A DNA stretch of 64,000 nucleotides from Portunus trituberculatus (GCF_017591435.1 NC_059300.1:13810960-13874959); one strand, 5' to 3'; numbered from the stretch's first letter, positions 11,370 to 20,282 are shown. Numbers and translations are program-made. Notes: generated by a model from the letters alone, not told the origin.

Positions 11370-12735
11370 GGATATAATTCCTCCAAAAAATAAAAAGTTT
11401 TATTTCATAAACATTGAGCCTTTCACATTCAAAATAACAAAATCAATGTCAAGAAACAGTGTAGAACAAAAAACTGTTACTCATAGACTACATAGCCCAC
11501 TCATTTACTTGGCTACTTTAGCCAATGTTTTGGTGTAACACTTGAAGTTATTGTATTCAGTAAGATGATTATTTATTCTGAATGTGAAAGGTACTTTTAT
11601 AAGGTCCCTATAAAGTGATACATAAGCATATAATAAGCAGATTATATGCATATATATTACTAATGGGCACTCCTAGCAGACGAAAGAGCTGAGTAAAAAC
11701 AGGGTATAGGCTCAGGGTGTCAAAAGACTGGTCATGTTAATTTTCCTTCCCACTCTGCAGGCTAGCGAGCAACAGGGAGCTGATTTTTTGTATAAAAATA
11801 CTGCTCATTGGTTTCCACATTCATTTTTCTATAGATTATTAAGCTCGCTATCGCTCGCTAGCCTGTAGAGAGAGTGTGAGCGGACAATTCCTAGCTTTTT
11901 GAAGTCCTTTATAGGCTTATAGTCTTCATTAAAAATTTCCCTAATTATCCTAATAATCATTATTGGGTATATAATGAGTCTAAGCAATCCCCTTTATAAG
12001 CCAAAGATGGCACAGGATAAAATATTAATGCATATTCTCAAAATATAAACAATTGCGCACTTAAAACTACCGGTTCGATTTCCCCTGGCCGCATTTTCCT
12101 TACCGGGGTAAATTGAACCAAAAAGTGAACGTTAATTGTGAGAAAACGAAGCTAAATAAAGTATTCCTGATGAAATCATGTTAAAGTAGAGGTAAAACAC
12201 ACTATAATCATCAATTTGGAAGAGGATAGTTAGCCGCGTCTGACTGCCACAACAAAGTTCGCCGAAACCGCTGATTTGGTAAACAAACTTTGCCGCACTT
12301 TTTTTTTGGCTACGATTCAGTGCTTTCAGTCATATAATTGTAATTTCTTTCCTGTATCGATTTTTTTTTTTTATCAAACCTGCACAAGAAATATGAAAAT
12401 AGTTACTTTCTATTGTGAAATGCTCAAAACTTCAAAAAGAAATTTATATATGAATTTATTGTAAATAAGAATGAGGCGGTCCGAATTGTACCGGTTCGTT
12501 GGACGGTCCGATTTTCCCCGGTCGACACTACTTAGGCAAATCACATAATCATAGCCTTGACTTTGACACTGTCTCTTAACCCTCCCAAGATGACACTTAC
12601 CATGTGCCAGCCAGCCACCTCCTGGAGGGCATCATGGTGGGCTGCAGGTGAGCTATGCAGGCTGCCAGGATCCAGGTTGTGGTTGCCAGCGCGTTCATTA
12701 ACCCGCTTCTGTACTCGGCCGCCGGCCACCGGCAT
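494..12735 (-). CDS. PCM1-like coiled-coil (centriolar satellite) protein, 3'-partial gene
   Basis: Coding segments on the minus strand, in order: 12735-12601, 3977-3860, 3548-3368, 3276-3081, 2735-2634, 2276-2187, 1703-1605, then 676-494 and/or a segment near 1178. Each has AG/GT boundaries and phases join without a break, giving about 368 residues without the 1178 segment. The N-terminus is acidic then glutamine-rich, followed by a Ser/Arg and Ala/Ser-rich linker, then coiled coil. The coil carries IVxxLxQIxxYI and a later LQQQE, in the same order and spacing as the conserved N-terminal coil of vertebrate PCM1 as I remember it. PCM1 is a scaffold of centriolar satellites near the centrosome. 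The start is the ATG at 12735; an acceptor-like site lies just upstream, so a 5' exon may exist. The gene continues below position 494, because the last exon ends in a donor. The family call is moderate; the gene structure is firmer. Confidence 0.6.
1029..1053. repeat. (CA)n microsatellite
   Basis: Short CA run in the intron beside the uncertain exon at 1071-1178. Read on the minus strand it could be translated as CVCV and mislead a gene finder. Confidence 0.9.
1071..1178 (-). CDS. PCM1-like gene, possible alternative terminal exon
   Basis: After a good CCAG acceptor, phase 0 reads 35 codons ending in a TAG stop at about 1071. That would give a short C-terminus as an alternative to the exon at 494-676. 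Another frame of the same bases reads HQVALLQHKSMAEM, which resembles the ALLALQHKAEQA part of PCM1. An internal AG would open that frame in phase 0, but I found no matching phase-0 donor before the (CA)n tract. Which reading is used cannot be settled here. Confidence 0.35.
1605..1703 (-). CDS. PCM1-like gene, coiled-coil exon 3
   Basis: 33 codons between TTACAG and GTAACT, phase 0 at both ends. It contains SLQQQEEEYLDILARSL, comparable to the LQQQEQL segment of PCM1 coils. Confidence 0.65.
2158..2180. repeat. (CA)n microsatellite
   Basis: CA run just downstream, on the minus strand, of the exon 2187-2276 donor. Confidence 0.9.
2187..2276 (-). CDS. PCM1-like gene, coiled-coil exon 2
   Basis: 30 codons, phase 0 at both ends; heptad-like Leu spacing (LAKVLRDLRGSEAKLKAQ). 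Acceptor CTAAG and donor GTTATT are both weaker than in the other exons, but phase and coiled-coil continuity support it. Confidence 0.6.
2528..2600. repeat. (GA)n microsatellite
   Basis: Uninterrupted GA run of about 73 bases inside an intron of the PCM1-like gene. Confidence 0.95.
2634..2735 (-). CDS. PCM1-like gene, coiled-coil exon 1
   Basis: 34 codons between TTACAG and GTATGT. It holds the IVEKLQQIQGYI segment that most resembles PCM1. Its donor opens into an intron beginning near a 73-bp (GA)n tract. Confidence 0.7.
3081..3276 (-). CDS. PCM1-like gene, coding exon (low-complexity Ser/Ala/Gly)
   Basis: Acceptor CCCAG, donor GTAAGT. It encodes a Ser/Arg-rich start and then a long Ala/Ser/Gly/Pro-rich segment, likely disordered and a potential phosphorylation region. 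Phase 0 end. Confidence 0.65.
3368..3548 (-). CDS. PCM1-like gene, coding exon (basic/Ser-rich linker)
   Basis: Acceptor GACAG and donor GTAAGC. It completes the split codon of the exon before it and ends in phase 2. The peptide is rich in Arg, Ser and Pro, then has a short hydrophobic patch (LSSILLNMTFSD) and an acidic turn. It was chosen because both phases match the neighbours. Confidence 0.65.
3626..3652. repeat. (GT)n microsatellite
   Basis: GT run in the intron between exons 3548 and 3860. Confidence 0.9.
3860..3977 (-). CDS. PCM1-like gene, coding exon with poly-Q
   Basis: 39 codons plus one base between a TAG acceptor and a GTAAAC donor. It starts with an acidic EDWEELEALLE stretch and contains a run of eight glutamines, partly CAA-coded and so probably length-variable. 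It is separated from the previous exon by an 8.6-kb intron. Confidence 0.65.
4328..4614 (+). mobile_element. SINE copy 1, tRNA-Val-like head
   Basis: The head has an A-box-like TAGTGTAGTGGTTAGCACG and a B-box-like GGGTTCAAGTCCC, with CCGC/GCGG ends able to pair. The body is shared with the other copies. The anticodon loop region carries a six-base tandem duplication (CAATCACAATC), so the cloverleaf is broken. The copy ends in (CA)n. Confidence 0.8.
4660..4944 (+). mobile_element. SINE copy 2, tRNA-Val-like head
   Basis: Best-preserved head: box A, anticodon arm CTCGA-CTCACAA-TCGAG (anticodon CAC, valine) and box B GGTTCGAATCC. The body includes CTGTTCACCTAGCAG and CCCGAAGATCGGTCTATGA. Preceded by 45 bases of (CA)n. 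Confidence 0.85.
4951..5230 (+). mobile_element. SINE copy 3, tRNA-Val-like head
   Basis: Same head and body as copy 2; the anticodon loop reads CTCGCAA, with small losses after the T arm (CCCGTGGCGGCG). Only a short ACACATA joins it to copy 2. Confidence 0.85.
5556..5608. repeat. (GA)n microsatellite
   Basis: GA run in intron sequence; no coding sense despite an open RERE frame. Confidence 0.95.
5659..5778. repeat. 60-bp direct tandem duplication
   Basis: Two adjacent 60-base units (5659-5718 and 5719-5778), each starting GACGGGCCAGGAAGG and ending ATATGGCA. They differ at about three positions. The surrounding 5.6-6.1 kb is strongly purine-rich, with no gene seen. Confidence 0.9.
6137..6342. 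mobile_element. TTAA-flanked MITE (decapod-type, possibly piggyBac-derived)
   Basis: The left end reads TTAACCCCTTCTATACTGG; the right end reads GTACTGAAG, an inverted match to CTTC-A-GTAC. The interior matches a short interspersed element I remember from decapod genomes. The TTAA at the left fits piggyBac-type target choice; the matching right TTAA is not preserved. Confidence 0.55.
6668..6703. repeat. (GA)n microsatellite
   Basis: Short GA run; the flanking intron sequence to about 7440 shows nothing else recognisable. Confidence 0.95.
7490..7970. promoter_or_regulatory. CpG/GC-rich patch inside intron 1 of the PCM1-like gene
   Basis: This stretch is visibly richer in G+C and CpG (for example CCGCCGCCACACCGCCGG) than the A/T-rich intron around it. 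Open frames exist on both strands but lack clear ATG starts with splice support. A promoter, alternative first exon or unrecognised exon are possible; none is shown. Confidence 0.25.
8019..8076. repeat. (GA)n microsatellite
   Basis: GA run of about 58 bases in intron 1 of the PCM1-like gene. Confidence 0.95.
8077..9663. other. intron stretch without recognised features
   Basis: About 1.6 kb of mixed-composition sequence. I found no exon with phase and splice support, no RNA gene and no repeat family that I know. Confidence 0.4.
9664..10813 (-). mobile_element. Tigger/pogo-like DNA transposon relic
   Basis: The ends are inverted repeats: AGTCAACTCTTGATTAATG at 9664 and, on the minus strand, AGTCAACTGTTGATTAATG from 10812. 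Further in, both ends share GAGTAA/CAAA-type blocks typical of Tigger elements. An internal minus-strand fragment resembles the start of a Tigger transposase. The size is about 1.15 kb against 2-2.5 kb for full elements, so it is internally deleted. A TA target duplication is only partly clear. Confidence 0.75.
9885..10065 (-). pseudogene. Tigger-like transposase N-terminal fragment
   Basis: From an ATG at 10065 the frame reads a Ser/Lys-rich start, then VNIEKKLEVLDRYARGEKT. This is the CENP-B/psq-type helix-turn-helix that begins Tigger transposases, which binds the element's terminal repeats. The similarity fades after about 55 residues and the DDD catalytic region is absent, so it is a dead fragment. 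Confidence 0.7.
10927..10980. repeat. (GA)n microsatellite
   Basis: GA run lying between the Tigger-like relic and the next TIR element. Confidence 0.95.
11284..11366. repeat. (TA)n microsatellite
   Basis: AT run of about 83 bases inside the 1.5-kb TIR element. Confidence 0.95.
11751..11877. repeat. internal inverted repeat inside the TIR element
   Basis: CAGGCTAGCGAGC at about 11758 faces its complement GCTCGCTAGCCTG at about 11855, with CACTCT-type flanks also inverted. The arms are about 80 bases apart and could form a long hairpin. Confidence 0.7.
12601..12735 (-). CDS. PCM1-like gene, first coding exon
   Basis: 45 codons from ATG at 12735 to a strong GTAAGT donor at 12600, ending in phase 0. 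An AG acceptor-like site about 9 bases upstream of the ATG suggests a noncoding exon further upstream. The exon lies only about 70 bp from the end of a TIR transposon (11003-12530). Confidence 0.6.
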
Positions 12736-13403
12736 GGTGCATCTGCCACCAGAACCATAGAGTTAGTGTCACATAAACACTCATTGCTCAGTTACTTTTA
12801 TTCACCACTACCTTGAATATCTGTTCACTACAGTTCACAAAATACATGCAGACTGATATTGTTTTAATCTCACAATAACAAAGAATTGGAAATAAAGACA
12901 ACACCTCTTGCTACAGATTCATCCCACCATGGTAAAAATCTCAAGTGAGGCTTGCTTAGAGGGATACAATGTAATCTTGTGTTAGTTTGCTGGTTTTCAG
13001 TATGGAATGGGATATGGTCTCTTCCGTTTAGCCAATGAGAGCAATTCTTTGTAAGGGCACACTTGCTAAGACCAACAAAAATCTTGATGAAAAGACAATT
13101 AAATGTCAGTTCCCAAAGCTATGCCTCTTAACAATCAAATAGCATATAATAAGTGTCTGGAAATCTCAGTATTGAAAGTGTTCAAGTCAGAGGAAAAACA
13201 AATAAAGCAGCTCCAAACAAGTTATTTCGCCCAACAATAATAAGTGGAGTTTCCAGTTTAGACAAGTAAAGGCCAGACCAAAGATTGATTATATTGTGTT
13301 AACCTGCAATTCTCCAGGTTATGAGAGTGTACCTGAGGGTAAGGGAGAGGAGCCCTACTTAGCACAGGTTCCTGATTTCAAGAGGTTGGATTACATTGTT
13401 AGG
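12736..13403. other. sequence upstream of PCM1-like first coding exon
   Basis: Probably a 5' intron or promoter region. About 13240-13300 has a short stretch like the non-LTR element that flanks the LTR array (AGTTTCCAGTTT then AAGTAAAGGCCAGACC). No clear promoter seen. Confidence 0.3.
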
Positions 13404-13936
13404 GTAACATAACATAACATAAATAATAGGATAACAAAGGGCCACCAGGGCCCATCTAGGTTATCCTGTATCAGTCGCACAGCGACCTCGTCATCAGCAC
13501 TTAAAGATACACTTACAAGTACACAATACATTATATACTAATTCTAAATATTTGGCCCATTAACAGGGCTAAGTCCTGCATCGAATTCCTCTACAATCTG
13601 TAATCCCCATACATGGGGATCATGTCTTGTTTAACTATAGTAAATTTCTTATAAAAACTATCATGCAGCGCTATACATAATTATAAATCTAATAAATTTA
13701 AGTGCTTATCTAATCTGTTTTTAAACATTGTCAAACTAGTGCTATTTACAACCGTCTCTGGCAATGCATTCCAGAAGTCTACCACCCTATGACTAAAGAA
13801 ATATTTTCTTATATCTAACCTGCAGCCTTGCTTTCTAATCTTCCTGCCATGATTTCTAGTCCTACTTCCTCCTCTAAGGTAAAGAAAGATCTCACATCTA
13901 TGTAGTTTGTATCTGAGAACATTTTAAATAACTCTA

Positions 13937-15250
13937 TCATATCCCTCTTATACATCTCCTCTCAAATGAAAACATGTTTAATGCCTTTAATCTATCTCTA
14001 TACTCCAGGCGCTTTAAAGCTGGTATCATCCTAGTTGCTCTTCTCTGAACTGCTTCTAACATGTTGATATCCTGCCTATAGTGGGGTGACCAGGCCTGTA
14101 TGCAATACTCTAAATGGGGCCTAACATAGGAATTATATAAGCTACGCACCACTTCCTTACTTTTATAACTAACATTTCTATTTATAAAACCCAGGATCCT
14201 ATTTGCCCTATTTCTTGCTTCTAAACATTGCTTTGAAAATTTCATAGTCCTGTCTATCACTACTCCTAAATCCTTTCCTTCATCTACTGCCTCTAGCCAA
14301 CATCCCTCCATCTCATAGTTAAAGTTTGTGTTGTCTTTACCTAAATGCATAACCTGACACTTTTAGAATTAAACTCCATCTGCCACCTGTCTGCCCATGC
14401 TATCAGCCTGTCCAGGTCTCGTTGTATTCTGTAATTGTCCTTTTCACCCTGTACTGCACATGCTATCTTAGTATCATCTGCAAACTTTGATACTTTGCTA
14501 CTAATTCCTATATCTAAATCGTTAATGTACACCAAGAAAAGAAGAGGTCCTAGCACTGATCCTTGGGGTACCCCACTAACCACTTCCTTCCACTCAGACA
14601 TTGCCCCATTTAATACTACTCTCTGTTTCCTATCAGAAAGCCATTCACTAATCCAATCAACTAACCTACCCCTATCCCATGTAGTCTCAATTTGTACACT
14701 AGCCTCCTATGCGGTACCTTATCAAACGCCTTGCTAAAATCTAGATATATAACATCTATGCTATTTCCATCATCTAACTCCTTGGTAATATATTCTAAGA
14801 TATCGAGCAAATTTGTAAGACAGGACCTCCCTGATCTAAAGCCATGTTGGGTATCTCTAATTAATCTATTCTCATTTAAATGCTCCCAAATACTACCCTT
14901 AATGATTTTCTCTAGTATCTTACATACTATACTAGTTAAACTGATCGGTCTATAATTATTCGCATCATCCTTCCTACCTTTTTTAAATATTGGAGTAACA
15001 TTAGCTAACTTCCAGTCCTGTGGTATCTCAGCAAACCTAAGTGATCTTTCAAAGATTAACTTAAGTGCTTCAGAAATACTGTCTACACCCTCCCTAAGTA
15101 CTCTGGCATGTAGCTCATCAGGACCACTAGCTTTCCTATCGTCTAGTTCAAGAATAAATTTCCTAATAATTCCCGGTTTTATATCAATATTTTCTAAAGC
15201 TCTTAAACTACTCGTCGCACTGTTTGTAACAGGATTTCCTATTCTTTCCT
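13937..15250 (-). pseudogene. non-LTR reverse transcriptase and C-terminal region
   Basis: Frames in order give VTPIFKKG, NNYRPISLTS, FRSGRSC, DFSKAFDKVPH, GVPQGSVLGPLLF and KFADDTKIACA (motif C FADD). The C-terminal region with YVRPHLEYCIQAWSP follows. The frame breaks near 14345 and elsewhere. The enzyme would copy the element RNA at the nicked target, but this copy is dead. Confidence 0.85.
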
Positions 15251-15492
15251 AGTAAATACTGAAGAAAATTGTTCATTCAATAATTCTACTATGTCTTCAT
15301 TTTGATCCACTACTACACCATCTTTTCTGAGTGGTCCAATCCTATCCTTATTTCTTTTATCACTGACCTTGTAATAACTATATAATTTTTGGGATCTTTA
15401 CTCCCAGCTCTAGCTAGTTTTATCTCTGCCTGCCTTTTACTTTTTTATAACCTTACTCAAATCATCTCTGACCTGTCTGTACCTAATCAAAT

Positions 15493-15774
15493 CTACATCT
15501 TCCCACTTTTCTGCAACTCTCTGTATGCCCTCTTCTTCTCTCTGATCTGGCTACCTATCTCATGAGTCCACCATAATGGCTTCCTGTTTCTCTGCCTTAT
15601 CTCTTTATAAGGGATACACTGCATCACTATACCCTTTACTACAACCTTAAAAATATCCCACATCTCCTGTGCAGTTTTATTTCCAAAACTATCTTCCCAG
15701 TTTACCTCTCCTAATAACTGACGTAACCTACCATAATTGCCTTTCTGATAGTTTGGGACTCTAGTCTTATTCAC
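15493..15774 (-). pseudogene. non-LTR linker region between endonuclease and RT
   Basis: The frame reads NWEDSFGNKTAQEMWDIFK and KPLWWTHEIGSQIREKKRAY, typical of the stretch between endonuclease and RT in CR1/Jockey-like ORF2. It is frameshifted at both ends relative to its neighbours. Confidence 0.75.
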
Positions 15775-15890
15775 TATATTATCCCTACTGGAATTAATGA
15801 TAAATCTAATTATATGATGGTCACTGTTTGCTAAAGTCTCTCCTACCTCAACTTCCTTTAAACAATGCTCAATATTTGTTAGTACTATGT

Positions 15891-16304
15891 CTAAAACCTT
15901 CCTTCCCTAGTAGGTTTATCTACCATCTGCACTAAATAGTTATCCTGAAAACTTTCCATAAACTTATTTTCACTAGCATCTCCTACCATCCTCTCCCAGT
16001 TTACTGACTTAAGATTAAAATCCCCTAAGATAATTGTCTGACTAGTACACCCCCTATTTATCTCATCTACCATAAGGTTGTCTACCTCTGCTGACTGGTT
16101 AGGTGGTCTATAAAAAGCTCCTACTCTAATAACCTTACTTTTGTTTACTCTAACATCCAGCCATAAGGACTCTACTCTGTGATCTACCTTAATACCATTA
16201 ACCTGACTGGAAATGAAGGATTTTTTTACATAAATAACTACTCCTCCACCTATCCTACCAATTCTCTGGTGTAAATACATAATGTATTCATCTACTACTA
16301 GCAT
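15891..16304 (-). pseudogene. non-LTR endonuclease domain fragment
   Basis: Contains GGVVIYVKK, a YRPPNQ motif and the ILGDFNLKSVNW motif of APE-type endonucleases, which nick the target site. The N-terminal part with the first catalytic residues is absent. The frame breaks near 15891. Confidence 0.85.
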
Positions 16305-16308
16305 AGCG

Positions 16309-17766
16309 AGGGTATGGGGGATAATATTTCGTTTGTTGATATTTTTTTAAAGATTATCCCCTAAAAGACAGTATTTTTCTCATTAGACATAGTATGAAGT
16401 TTCCCAAATATATTCTATTCTGGCTTTGCCCCCTTAACAGCACCACCGATCCAGACCCTCCCCGCCTTCCTTTCCCATCAGATGGCCAGGCTCGTTTGTC
16501 CTGCAGACCAAGAGCTTAGTATGGGTGCAACACCCAAGAAAAAGGAGCAGGTACAAATAATAAACATATTAAATACAAAGAAAACACGGCAATTTACTTA
16601 GAAGGCAAGGCATAACTAGCTAAATCCAATTTTGTAATCATATGAATAGGCAGAATCTAATAGGTAAACATACATACACACCCACCCACACACACGCACA
16701 TAATGTAAACACCGCCAAACCACCTTTATTCACTACTCTCTACACCACCTATTACATATACTTGACAGGTAAGAAGGATCTCTCACCTTCCTCCTTCCTG
16801 CCGTGATCACTCCTCAAGTGCTGCACGAGTGTGGTCCTCCAAACAACCACAGTACATGAGTAACACGATCTCCAGTCTTGTGTCACTTACTCCACACCTC
16901 AACTCCCGCAAGTGACTGCCAGCACAAACTGTTTTCTCTCAGTAAGTCTCCGGGCAGCAGGAAATATTTACCGATTGTCAGATTACACGTTCAGTGTTAG
17001 GTAAACATGAAAAAAAAATAAAGTAAATGTTGTTGTTGTTGTTATTATTATCATTATCATAAAGGCTACGAAGATCTAGAATACGAAAAATGCAGGTAAT
17101 GGCGACTTTTTTTTTTTTTTTTATTATTGTCATGTCAATAAGTTACGGATTAATTGGAAACAGTTATCATCCATATTTCAGACTACGTACACGTTTGGTA
17201 TTGATCAAACGTGATAAAATATGATAATGATAACAAAAACAGAGATAATCACTTAATTTTGTTGTAATAGTGATATATTGTCTATTGATTTTCTTTAAAG
17301 TATTCTACTGTGTATCATAATAATTTATCTTTGTTTCCGTCACAAAGGAGTGGGCCAGTTTGAGCAGCAAAACAAGAGGGTCATGAAGATTAATCAAATA
17401 TTAAAGAGAATATCCCCCCATGAGAGCATAATTATCAGCTAGATCTGATGGATACCGGAACTAAAACCAACCAAAACCAATCCACATAATTTATGTACTT
17501 TTTCCATTAAAAGCGAGAAAATTAATCGATAAAAGATCGAGGTGTCGCTATTAACAACACGTACCATACCGTACGTAACATATGGATTTTTTGTGTAAGA
17601 GATCAGGTCAAGAGTAACAAAAACGATCCAAGAATTAAAAGACCCACTTAATTATATGCAACTATAGGTATACAGTCCCCGTGCATGTCCGAGAGAGTAT
17701 ACGTCGACCAAAAGATTCATGGGATATAATTATGTCTTGAAACCTCCATCTCACAATGAGTTCAAG
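16309..17766. other. intergenic stretch without recognised features
   Basis: A/T-rich sequence with small poly-T and (TTG)n runs near 17030 and 17110. No gene or repeat family recognised. Confidence 0.4.
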
Positions 17767-18050
17767 TCAGGGTCGGCCCGTGGCATAGGCAGTATAGGCA
17801 AATGTTAAGGGCGACGTCCATTCAGGGGGCGACACAAATGGGGGAAGGGAAAAAAAATGTAATTGCCACTATTCTTGAAACTATAGTTGGTATTATGTCT
17901 TTTGATTGGACAATTGGTTTCTTTAAATAAAAGAATGTCCAAGATAAAGCTATTCAGTTTCTTGTGAGTATGTACAGTACACCGGCAGTGGAATTTACTG
18001 CGATGCAAGAGGGGAGCCACCTAAAATTTTGCCTAGGGCGCGCCAAATTG
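17767..18050. mobile_element. possible hAT-type MITE fragment
   Basis: Starts CAGGGTCGGCCCGTGGCAT and ends near TTTTGCCTAGGGCGCGCC, both reminiscent of hAT ends in animals. The right terminal repeat is not intact and no 8-bp duplication is visible, so this is tentative. Confidence 0.35.
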
Positions 18051-18060
18051 GTTAGGTTTG

Positions 18061-18555
18061 CTGATTCAAGTCATAGGAAGATGGAAATACAGAAGCAGGT
18101 AGGAAGTTCCAGAGTTCAGTAGATAGAGAAAGGGATGAATATGATTGGGAGTATCATGGTACAATAACTTTTTGATATTGTACCATGGGGAGTATGGTGT
18201 TAACTCTTACATTGAGGTGGGCAGAATAGGAGTGAGAGAAATCAGTCATGTAAATCAGGCCGCTGGAAGAGGGCGCGCTAGAAGCTAGATCGACGCAGGT
18301 ACGCATCTACCTACAGCTACAAAAAGATCAGTTGAAGCCAGAAGAACAGTTTGGATAAAAATAACCATACAAGATTGCAAGAAATGCAATATATTGCAAC
18401 GGTGAGAAAGAAACAGAATTGAGACTCATTCAGAGGAGAGGAGTTGGTACGACGAAAATTTGCTTTTGATCAATTCCAGCCTATCTAATAAAACAGTGCG
18501 ATCGAGTGCCTGGGTGGAATCTCCAACCTATAGGCTACGTGCGAAGAGTATTCCG
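18061..18555 (-). mobile_element. 3' part of a decayed non-LTR retrotransposon, left of the LTR array
   Basis: The sequence resembles the C-terminal third of an RT-encoding repeat common in decapods (GGAAGTTCCAGAGTTCAGTAG and following). It stops exactly where the first LTR starts; the rest resumes at 37601, beyond the array. Heavily mutated with no open frame. Confidence 0.6.
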
Positions 18556-19218
18556 TGTTACGTTCACCGGTTAAACTGGTAAGATTGGCATCGGGGAGCC
18601 GGTGAACAATAACAATAAAAAAAAAACACTGCAGGTTCAACTGGTGAGGAAATGCAAAAGGGGGTCACTTTAAAAAGCTATTTTAATAACCCATAATGAA
18701 ATTGACACATATATAACAAGAAACATGAAACACAGATATATAACATGAAACACAGGAAAATGACATACACATATACATATAACACAGTAATAAATACAAC
18801 AATAAATGCCAACTTAATACCTAACAATAATCCTAATCCTATATGGAGGCAATGTGGAATACACGGACGAGGGGAAGTGATACTTATGCGGTGTCGCAGT
18901 GGTGAAGTGCTGGGTGATGGTTGATCCCACGGTAGACCCAAGAGGCGTTGTGTTCACTGGTTGAGGCTTGGATCTCAACTTGCTTTTCAGAAAGCCAAGA
19001 GCTGGCTCAACACTTCCGGTTGAGTCGAAAGGGGCCGCGGGAATCCAACTTCGGGACAGTAGCGGGGCTTCATGAAACGGTGACGTGGAGGGTTCATGAA
19101 ACGGTGGCGTGGAAGGTTCACGAGACGGTGACGTGGAAGGGGAGGCGGAGAGGTGGCGAACGAGGTAACAAGCGGAGGAGGTGATGGTAGTAATGTATGT
19201 TACGGGCGGGCCGTAACA
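18556..19218 (-). repeat. LTR 1 of array
   Basis: 663 bp, minus-strand ends TGTTACG...CGTAACA. U3 (high-coordinate side) carries three 24-bp repeats at 19069-19140. The low end borders host repeat sequence ending TTCCG. Confidence 0.9.
19069..19140 (-). repeat. three 24-bp repeats in U3 of LTR 1
   Basis: Three exact-register units (19069-19092, 19093-19116, 19117-19140) of the form TTCATGAAACGGTGACGTGG plus GAGGG or a near variant. Two contain TGACGT, the core of CREB/ATF sites, and one has TGGCGT. They sit 77-150 bases from the LTR 5' end, where enhancers lie. Present in every LTR. Confidence 0.85.
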
Positions 19219-19232
19219 TTTCCTCCCCCCTA
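19219..19232 (-). promoter_or_regulatory. polypurine tract of internal region 1
   Basis: TAGGGGGGAGGAAA immediately before the LTR 5' TG, the plus-strand primer site. Shortened to TAGGGGAGGAAA beside LTR 6. Confidence 0.85.
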
Positions 19233-19249
19233 AGACCTCCGTAATGGGC

Positions 19250-20161
19250 TCATGAAGGAGGTGAGACGGGAGATCTTGATAAGACTTCGGCGATGATGTT
19301 GTCCAGCCCCTTGATATGGTGGACTTCCAAGTTGAAGGGTTGAGTTAACAAGGCCCACCTAAGAATGCGTTGGTTTCGGTTCTTCATGGCGTGAAGGAAG
19401 GCCAGAGGGTTGTGATCGGTGAAGACCTTCGTAGTTTGAGGACCAGGATGAAGATAGCACTCAAAACGTTGGAGCGCCAGGACGAGTGCCAGAGCCTCCT
19501 TCTCGATGGTGGAGTAGTTGAGTTGATGTTTTTTCAGCTTGGCGGAGTGATAGGCGATGGGATGGAGGATGCCGCTTGTAGGGTCCGTTTGTAGTAGGAC
19601 AGCACCCACTCCAACTCCACTCGCGTCCACTTGTAGATGGAAGGGGCGAGAATGATCCGGCGTCCAGACCACTGGTTCCGAGGAGAGAAACGCCTTGAGG
19701 TGTTGGAAGGCTTGGTCACAGGTCGGGGTCCAGTGGAAGGGGACGGAAGTGCTGATAAGGTCCGTCAGGGGGGCGGCCAGGGTGGAGAAGTTCCTACAGA
19801 AGCGTCTGTAGAAACCAGCCATCCCCAAGAACCTCATGAGAGCTTTCCTGGTGGTAGGGACAGGGAAGCCAAGGATGGCCTCCACGTTAGCTCTCTTGGG
19901 GCGAACCTTGCCGTTCCCCACCACATGTCCCAGGTAGACCACCGTAGACTTCCCGAAGGTGGACTTGGCCAGGTTGATTGTAAGCCCGGCTTCCTGGAAC
20001 CGACCCATCAGCCTCCGAAGACGGGTCAGATGTGTCGCCCAGTCGTCCGCAGTCACCACCAGGTCGTCCAGATATGCAGATGTTCCCTCCAAGTCCTGAG
20101 TGATGTAATTTATAGCCCTCTGGAAGGTGGCGGGAGCATTAGACAAGCCAAAGGGCATCAC
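19250..20161 (-). pseudogene. Ty3/Gypsy reverse transcriptase-RNase H fragment (unit 1)
   Basis: About 303 codons open. RT: MPFGLSNAPATFQ, catalytic YLDD, YLGH, then the connection [11 protein letters not shown]. RNase H: FHLQVDASG, IEKEALALV and VFTDHNPL. It stops at SPVSPPS, close to the polypurine tract, with no integrase after it. Upstream RT motifs (PLPLIEDL, LKGYYQI) are in other frames because of a missing C at about 20223 and a two-base loss just before MPFG that is shared by all units. This copy cannot make a full enzyme. Confidence 0.9.
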
Positions 20162-20282
20162 TGTATTGGTATAGTCCGAAGGGGGTGATGAAGGCGGATA
20201 TTATTTGGGCCTCGTCCGAGAGGGAATCTGGTAGTAACCTTTAAGTAAGTCTATAGTGGTTACAAATTTGGCTACTCCTATA

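Larger units (their letters stand above)
11003..12530. mobile_element. non-autonomous TIR DNA transposon, 1.5 kb, with repeated subterminal motif
   Basis: Perfect 15-base terminal inverted repeats TAGTGTCGACCGGGG lie at 11003-11017 and, inverted, at 12516-12530. The match extends imperfectly to GGACC. If the outer TA is the target duplication, the element is GTGTCG...CGACAC flanked by TA, as in Tc1/mariner/pogo elements. Variants of GGGGTAATTTGAACC recur near both ends in both orientations (about 11013, 11232, 11252, 12064, 12103, 12505). No transposase frame is present. It contains (TA)n and an internal hairpin. Confidence 0.75.
13404..16308 (-). mobile_element. 5'-truncated non-LTR retrotransposon (CR1/Jockey-like), LINE-1 of window
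   Basis: The minus strand runs, from high to low coordinate: endonuclease fragment, linker, reverse transcriptase, C-terminal region. The 3' end lies in a (TAACA)n-type short repeat at 13404-13422. The first part of the endonuclease is missing, consistent with 5' truncation during target-primed insertion. Several frameshifts split the frame, so it is not functional. Confidence 0.85.

Noticed and set aside
16309..17430. possible TIR pair (GGTATGGGGGATAATATT near 16313 and a loose inverse near 17410)
   Set aside because: Only about a dozen loosely matching bases and no target duplication; not enough to call an element.
18678..18941. 87-codon minus-strand frame within the LTR, repeated in most LTRs
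   Set aside because: Lies wholly in the LTR, has no recognisable domain, and its repetition only reflects LTR copying. A small LTR-encoded peptide is not excluded but has no support.
19637..20188. 183-codon open frame on the plus strand inside the array
   Set aside because: It is antisense to the RT/RNase H coding sequence, follows its codon bias and recurs broken in the other units; a shadow of the RT frame.
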